Assembly: GCA_001692895.1 (NCBI GenBank)
Contig: KV748219.1
Span: 744,001-808,000, forward strand
Reading direction: 5' to 3'
DNA from: Cenococcum geophilum 1.58
Lineage: Eukaryota; Ascomycota; Dothideomycetes; Gloniales; Gloniaceae
Length of the DNA stretch: 64,000 nucleotides
Position 1 is the stretch's first letter. Each line of letters begins with the position of its first letter. A model generated the notes under the pieces. It was not told the origin of the DNA and searched no databases. It saw only the letters and a list, made by a program, of their open reading frames with translations. The position numbers and the translations under genes were made by a program. Shown one piece after another: positions 58,056-64,000 of this stretch.

Positions 58056-58354
58056 ACCTGCTGAAGGGGGGTGGAAACTGGTCATGCACATGGCTGTAAC
58101 AGTGAAACTGGAGGGAAGCAGGAAGCAAACATGCCCTTGCTTGTTGACCCTCAAATAGATGGGTTTCGCAAATTTCCTTATACTACTGTAGTTAGGAGGC
58201 CTGCGGGGAATTCGAATACTGCTTAGAGGATGCACTCTGCAAAGGAGCCATGCTTAGCTCCCTGCACGAGCCCCGCATTTTTTGAGGTTTCAAAATCGTA
58301 TGAGTCTACAGCTCTGGGCACAACCAGCTTCACCACCCTTTGGCGGGATTTCAA

Positions 58355-58660
58355 ATTCGGTACGCACATCCAATCTCGCTTAGTTGCCACCATCTATACA
58401 TAGTAATTGTAGCGAACGGCTGTGTTATGCGCATCCAATCCCGCCTGATTACCACTGCACATAGCAATCGTAGCGAACGCCCATGGTAAGAACTTTAAGC
58501 TGTCTACACTCCACAGTATCGTCATCTTTATCAAATATCGTGAGGTTTCCCCTACGATAATGCCAAATTTGAGCGCTGTATTCTCGCGTTTTGGCAGCTG
58601 TTATAAGTCCACAACGTAGGCGTAGGCGTAGGCAAAAAAGGGGAGGAAAGAAACTTCAAC
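58355..58660 (+). repeat. Dispersed repeat family, copy C, with internal duplication
   Basis: It carries the same blocks as copy A, but the CGCATCCAATC...TAGCGAAC module is present twice (about 58366-58425 and 58430-58482). It then has TATCGTGAGG, CCAAATTT and CGCGTTTTGGCAG. A CGTAGG hexamer is repeated three times near 58617. With copy B it forms an inverted pair separated by about 300 bp. Confidence 0.75.
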
Positions 58661-58992
58661 AAGTCGGTGAAAGGGTTTCAGGACGGTTCTCCCAAAATGG
58701 CCCTTGCGTGCAGCCATAGGCGTTCGCTATAATTACTCTCAAGCGAATCTCGCAGCGCTCGCTAGTCATGCGCATGACTGTAGAAGTTTTCAAGCTTTTA
58801 AAATAAGTTATTATAGCCTAAGTAAAGTTGTAAACCTAATTATCTTAAGTTAGTGGGTTTCGGTACAAATGAGGTGGGCCTCGCTCCCTTCGCTACCTCC
58901 GCCGCTAATTATCATAGCTTCATACTCCCCCAGCCTCTATATACATAGCTCTAGGCCGTAAAGCTTCCTGCTGATTCCAACCCTACCTTACA
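58661..58992. promoter_or_regulatory. Upstream region of the F-box-like gene
   Basis: 332 bp with a short AT-rich patch near 58790-58850. No gene. The sequence around 58940 (CTATATACATAG) could serve as a TATA element about 50 bp before the start codon. Confidence 0.35.
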
Positions 58993-60495
58993 ATGCCGGG
59001 CATAACGACACAGCATTTCCCGTTCCTTCGCCTTCCACTTGAGCTTCGCGAAGCCGTATACAGCCACTACTTCGACCCGGCAACCCACCTAATTGCCTGC
59101 GAAAGGGGCACTGGGGAATCGTCATACCGTTTTGACTTTAATCTCTACCTAGCCAGTAGCCAGATATACCGGGAAGCTCAGAAGGTCTTTCAACGCGAGT
59201 TAAGCTTCATTCGAATCGAGATACCTTGGCGAATAATAGGTGGGCTAGATCTCCATATTTGATTACAACTCGCTGTTGTTAGAAATATCTACTGGAATTT
59301 TCTAGTCGCCTTCTTTTCTAGCCTGACCGCTGTTTAAATTACCTAGCTAAAAGGGAGACATGACAATTAAAAGACGACGTTTGGTATTAAGGCGGATAGA
59401 TGGATTCTAAGCATCTTACGAGCAGTAACATTAGAAAAATTAAGGCTGACTTCAACTGCAGAAAATCATGTCGCCATTAAGGGTAATGTCCCTATTGTTA
59501 CCTCCAGCAAATGCGCAGAACAGTTCAATAGTTACTGCCTCCTCGTGATCGTCGACAGCCCGGTCATAGAATTTGCAACCACATTCACGATGATCATACT
59601 ACTCAGTGACCTACATCTCTTTTGCAGGATATGGTATTATTCGGCTCTCAGAAAACCTAGTCTAAACTCTTATCTACGACTTACTCTTCGCTTACAAAAT
59701 CCCTACTTAACTTCTCCCAGTGAAGCACCAATACGGAAATCTCTCCAACGACAACTACTGATGCCTTTTGGGAAGGTCAAGGGGTTCAATAAGGTTTTGA
59801 TTGAGGGCGGTGATGAGTCGGTTAAGGTCCAGTTAGAAACCGCAATAGAGATACCATACGATCCCCCCGAAAAATGCTTTGAAGATACTATAAGGCTTAT
59901 GGAAGAGGGAACAGAAGCATTCCAGAAGAAGGGGTATAAGCGGGCACTCAAGCTCTTTATAGAGTCTTTTCGAGCAATGCACGTCTTCTGGAATGGCCGC
60001 AAACCGTCAATCTATGCAGATGCACACCTTGACATTAGGCTTTCTGGCGGTACATATAACGGGCAACTCGGCACATTGGTCCGCCTAAGGTTGCAGATAA
60101 AATTGTTCGCAAAGGTCATTAACGTCTACCTAAAGCTACAACAATGGAAGGAGGCAAAATTCTGGGGCATGCGCTATATTAACTTCATGCGCGAGGTCAT
60201 GAGGCCCGACCGCGGTAGTTACGCAACTGATTTCATTGCCCCGGGAGACTTTGGAACTGCCATGGCTTTGACATACTTACGAACTGCCATGGCTTGCAAA
60301 GTCCTAAAAGGTATGGGCGTCGAGGAGCCGGCTGAGTATAATGAGCCTGACTGTGGAGATCTATTTCAAGTTGCGGAGTCCTATCTTGATAAGAAGGTGA
60401 TTGGCAGAGACTTCGAGTCGAATCAGATCCCTGTGATTGAGGAAATATCGAAATCTAAGTACACCTGCCTGTGTTCTCGGTGGGCTGGCGAGTGA
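58993..60495 (+). CDS. F-box/2EXR-like conserved fungal protein with TPR-like helix pair, 2 exons
   Basis: Exons 58993-59239 and 59462-60495; 426 residues. The N-terminus F-P-F-L-R-L-P-L-E-L-R-E-A-V-Y resembles the F-box/2EXR-type opening common in filamentous fungi. The splice joins P-W-R-I-I to E-N-H-V-A in frame. The middle part (I-W-Y-Y-S-A-L-R then L-R-L-T-L) and the part around residue 270 (A-F-Q-K-K-G-Y-K-R-A-L-K-L) have TPR-like helix text. Function unknown; such proteins may be adaptors for ubiquitin ligases. The intron is 222 bp, much longer than the others here, with a CTGAC branch site and CTGCAG acceptor. It could hide a further short exon. Confidence 0.75.
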
Positions 60496-61019
60496 CCAAT
60501 TCAACGTCAATCGGACGCTTACATGGCAGTTCCTTACAGAATCGTGAATGTCGTGGCTCCACTCGCTCGCACCGAACGCTAACCTTGAGATCTGAGGAGT
60601 GCACATCATCTCAGCGTCAAGCATACCGGATTTGCCTTGAGTTCCGTTTCAGGAGTTCAAGATTTAAGTTCAAGCATTTTGCAGGTCTCTAGGGTGCGAG
60701 ATAGTTAACCAAGTTATAATAACAGTGTCAACGAGTTAGTAAGATTATTGTATAATAGCGTCAAGTAGTCATTCTATATCATGCCATTGACGGTTTTTAT
60801 CCCTCTTGATGTTCATGAACGCATACACACGCAAGGAGCTACTTGCTTAATTCTTATCACAGTATATGATTTTAGGTAAATCTCCGACATACTTCAGAAA
60901 CCTCAAGCATCTAAAGTGATCCACGATGGCTTAATCCGCATGCCGTTCCTCCCCCCTAAAGATTTCTCAGCTGCGCATGTAAGAACAACGTGTTCTGCTG
61001 GCGCTGCAAGTAACCTAGA
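60496..61019. other. Intergenic, no gene
   Basis: 524 bp between the F-box-like gene and the MITE. Open frames (60471-60692 and its reverse) show no family resemblance. Confidence 0.45.
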
Positions 61020-61685
61020 CAGGCTTGTTACTCAATCAATTCAATTCAATTGAGGCCTTGAATTGATTGAATTGAAAGCTTTGTAAGCAGAAGGTTCGGT
61101 TGATTGAATTGATTGATTCAATATTGAAACGATTGCAATTAATTGCAACTACGTAGTAGTTAGTAATTATCACGAGTCTCGGCATAGTGTTGATGCAGGG
61201 GGGCCTACCTGGCGGCGCCCGAATCGCTTTCTACCGTCGTTTCCGTCGCTCCTGCCGTTAATATAGGTCTATCGCGAGTCTTGGCATAGTGTTGAGTTAC
61301 TATCCTGTTGTGTACCCCCTGTTCATAGTGGTAATAGAATTGATATTGTTGGTGGGCAAATCTAGTTATAAAACTTTTCTTACCTGTCAAGATCCCGGCG
61401 ATAATGTGATAGTGTAAACAACGAGTAATGCTCGGGTAACCCTTTTTTGGTAAGGGGGTCTAAGAACAATAAGGTTTAAAGCATTATTATATGTTATGTT
61501 CAGCATATTTCTATATAATATTAAAAGATTCAATATTTATCAATCAATTCAATTCAACTAGAACCTCTATATTGATTGAGTTGCCAAGCCAGCGAGCTCT
61601 CAGTTGATTGAATTGATTGAGACTTGGCATTCAATTCAATTCAATATTGAAACCTGGGTGATTGAATAACAAGCCTGAACCTAGA
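61012..61685. mobile_element. hAT-type MITE with TIRs and perfect 8-bp target duplication (element 61020-61677)
   Basis: The left end reads CAGGCTTGTTACTCAATCA at 61020. The reverse complement of the right end, at 61677, reads CAGGCTTGTTATTCAATCA. AACCTAGA flanks both sides (61012-61019 and 61678-61685). The 658-bp body is packed at both ends with TCAAT/ATTGA units and has no transposase. It shares the CAGGCT start with the 33652-36124 element, but the rest of the TIR differs, so it belongs to another hAT family. RIP-like mutation is weak. Confidence 0.93.
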
Positions 61686-61739
61686 ACGTCCAATAGAATT
61701 TTCGATCACGAGACGTGGGGTCGATCAGTATTCTAGACT

Positions 61740-64000
61740 GTAATTCCCACTAGCTCTTAGTGTTATGGTCATCACGTTCACTATCCCGTTCGCCATCTAT
61801 AAGATAGGTAGGGATGCATTTTTAACGGTTATCTAGCGGAAAATACTTTAGGTAGAGAAACCTAGGACCTAAATATATCCCTTTTTACTTTTATTATCTA
61901 TAGCCCGCTTCTGGTCCTAAGGACCCCGTTCTAGAGTAGCTGACATACGGACTAGTAGTGCTCCCAGTTATTTCTATCTTAGGTCTATTTCTAGAATATT
62001 AACTGTTATTTATAAGGACGCTTCCGCCTTTTATTGCTATATTTAAGCGTGCTCTTATTATAGTAAAATTTTATATTTAAAAACACTATTAAGCCGACCT
62101 AAGCCTTTCTCCTTAATTTAGAAGTTTGATTAACATTTCGATAAAAGAAAATCGGTATATTCTACGGATATAGTTTTACGCTAATATAATCTAAAAAGAG
62201 CTCTAGTAGGTCTATATTAAAGGGAGAGCCAATTTACATGCCTTATATTATAGAAGGTATAAAGGAATACTCTTATTCTAGTAAAGAAAATGTAACTATA
62301 GTGCGTTTTTATAAGCCTAGTTAAATCCGTTTTATAAGATCTCCTATACCATTACTAAAAACTATAGTAATAGGAAATTTAGCTAGTAATACTAAGGAAG
62401 AGTTAGGAAGGGCATTTACTTACAAGTTAAGTAGATTAGAGATAGTATACTAAATATTTATTTAATTTTTGTTAGTAAATCTAAGAGTTGCTTTAATATA
62501 TTACTTAGATAATATATTAATAATAGCTCTTGCGATATAAGTATAAAAACTAATAGTTTAATAGTAATCTATATAGTATAAAGGCTCAGTTAAAAGAATA
62601 GAGTCTATTAGTAGCCAGTAAACGAGAATTCCAAGACAAGGTCTAGAAGAAGGTCGAGGAAAGGACACGTCTATATACATGGCGCTAAGGCTTGGCAAAG
62701 CCCCTAACTAGGATCTATAATAGTGCCGTAACATATAAGAGCTAATAAGGAACTCTAATTAACTGCTAGTCTCTTCTATTGTATCTAAAACAATAAAGTA
62801 AGAAACTGTAGTAGTACTAAATTAATGCTATAGCTATATAAATAAAGATAGTAGATAAAAGTGTAGAGACTAAAAAGCCCCGCTTAAATAGAATATAGGC
62901 TTTAATAAAAATGCTAAGGTTTGCTAGTATAGGCGTTACAAATGGTCGAGCTAAGGCATAGTAGTTATATTAAAATTAAAGGTTAAGTTAGCAATATAAG
63001 GCGAGATCGTAGTAGTTTTAGATTAAGAGGTTATGGAGTATATAGTAGGAAATCTATCCGTTTAATTATAATATACTATTAAGGTTGAGTTTAAAAAAGA
63101 GACGCTTTTATACCTACGCGAGCTAGACGTAGTAGCTAAATTAATAATGCTAATAATACCAGAGCCTAAAAGATTACTAATCTAAATTTTAATAAACGCC
63201 TTTATATAAGGGGACGGGGCATTTACTAAGGGAAAGAGATAAAAAAAAAGCTAGCGCCGGTTTAGTAGTAAACGTAATTATAGTTTAGGCGACCTTACTA
63301 AGGCTTACTTAAATTTAAGCTAAACTTAGACTAGAAAATATAAATACTTATATAATAATAAAGAAATATATAGCTTTATTTATTATATAGAACTTATAAA
63401 AACTTACTTTTGGCTAATATAAGCGTAAAAGTTATCGCATATATATAATCGCCTCTACATTTAGGCATCCTAAGAGTATAAAAAGGGCCTAGAATATATC
63501 CTTATATATATTACAAAGTAAGTATAAGCGGCGATAATATATAGTAAGGTAGATATTATTATAATAATTCTTCTTTAATTAACGTCTGATACGGATACTA
63601 TCTAGCCCCACGCAGACTACTCCGTATATAAGGGAAAAGTAATATTAACGGGAAAAAACCCTTGCTGCTAGAGGGGAGGAAAAACCCTATAAGCCACCTT
63701 AGTAGGATAAAAAACCCTAATTTGCTATGTCTGTCCGTAGCGGCGGCCCTATAGATCTACGGCTATATCCTGTCCTCCTTAGATATTTAAACTCCTTAGG
63801 AACCACTGCTTCCTTCTTTAGCTTACCCTAGCTAGGGTTTACTACGTCCCAGCTAGGCCTTACCAATTAATTGCCGTACTGCTGTTTCCCGTATCTTGGC
63901 TATCCCCTATATACTATTTCTTATCTAACCATTACCATATACGCTATACCTTCCCCCCCCTAGGGCCTATTAAAGGCGTAAGGGGGATTCATCCGTTCTA
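61740..64000. mobile_element. AT-rich RIP-mutated block, unidentified retroelement remains
   Basis: TpA-rich with stops in every frame. Near 62490-62530 the plus strand reads A-L-I-Y-Y-L-D-N-I-L-I-I-A, similar to an RT catalytic box with the second Asp changed to Asn. This suggests a plus-strand reverse transcriptase whose class I cannot fix. Composition from 63550 onward is less extreme. No LTRs, TIRs or split repeats could be paired inside the window. Confidence 0.45.

Noticed and set aside
57823..58158. 111-codon plus-strand ORF with its reverse partner
   Set aside because: It lies across dispersed repeat copy B; other copies of the repeat do not keep the frame.
1..64000. tRNA and rRNA genes
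   Set aside because: I looked for T-loop (GGTTCRANTCC) and clover-leaf patterns on both strands by eye and found none. A covariance-model scan would be decisive.

Overview
This window comes from a filamentous ascomycete (Pezizomycotina) genome with a two-compartment structure. Gene-bearing DNA has balanced composition and short spliceosomal introns (about 49-67 bp, GT-AG with one GC-AG). The rest is AT-rich, full of TpA, and made of transposon bodies whose frames are broken by TAA/TAG codons. That pattern is the expected footprint of repeat-induced point mutation (RIP). The species cannot be named from sequence alone.

Layout. 1-4020 is a minus-strand Tad-type LINE. 4020-7140 holds a degenerate satellite built on an AGAGCCTTAATTAACT-like word plus pyrimidine-rich and tetranucleotide repeats. 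7150-10638 is a truncated Copia element with one LTR. 10640 to about 16560 is a Gypsy body. A small island (17.2-19.0 kb) of unmutated DNA carries one intact UROD/MetE-fold gene. 19414-24250 is a tyrosine-recombinase (Ngaro/PAT-like) retrotransposon with all four split direct repeats visible. 24251-36132 is a nest: an old Copia body is split by a complete second Copia (26023-32344, 171-bp LTRs, 5-bp target duplication) and is followed by a complete hAT element (33652-36124, TIRs, 8-bp target duplication, a palindrome array). 36133-37440 is more AT-rich repeat.

The gene-rich part runs from 37.4 to 61 kb. In order: an eight-exon LaeA-like methyltransferase (-); a divergent five-exon FAD monooxygenase (+); a probable GPI-anchored, tandem-repeat secreted protein (-); a short-chain dehydrogenase (-); phosphoserine phosphatase (+); a decayed Asp/Glu racemase (-); cytosolic isoleucyl-tRNA synthetase (+); a small NDUFAF8-like complex I assembly factor in three exons (-); an Sfi1-type centrin-binding protein (+); an MFS transporter (-); and an F-box-like conserved fungal protein (+). 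Two copies of a dispersed repeat, whose third copy flanks the 17-kb island, lie as an inverted pair at 57.8-58.7 kb. A hAT-type MITE with perfect 8-bp target duplication sits at 61020-61677. RIP-mutated DNA resumes to the window end.

How genes may work together: the methyltransferase and monooxygenase share one 458-bp promoter region, with a reductase 2 kb further on. This is suggestive of a small tailoring-enzyme cluster next to a heterochromatic block, but no polyketide, peptide or terpene backbone enzyme is in view. From 44.8 kb on the genes are mostly housekeeping.

Main surprises: a 62-bp tandem duplication that introduces a stop and a frameshift into the otherwise intact isoleucyl-tRNA synthetase gene; the complete split-repeat architecture of the YR retroelement; three CTTATCGCGATAAG palindromes spaced exactly 28 bp apart inside the hAT end; a 9-bp repeat shared by unrelated transposons; and opposite-strand RIP signatures in neighbouring blocks.
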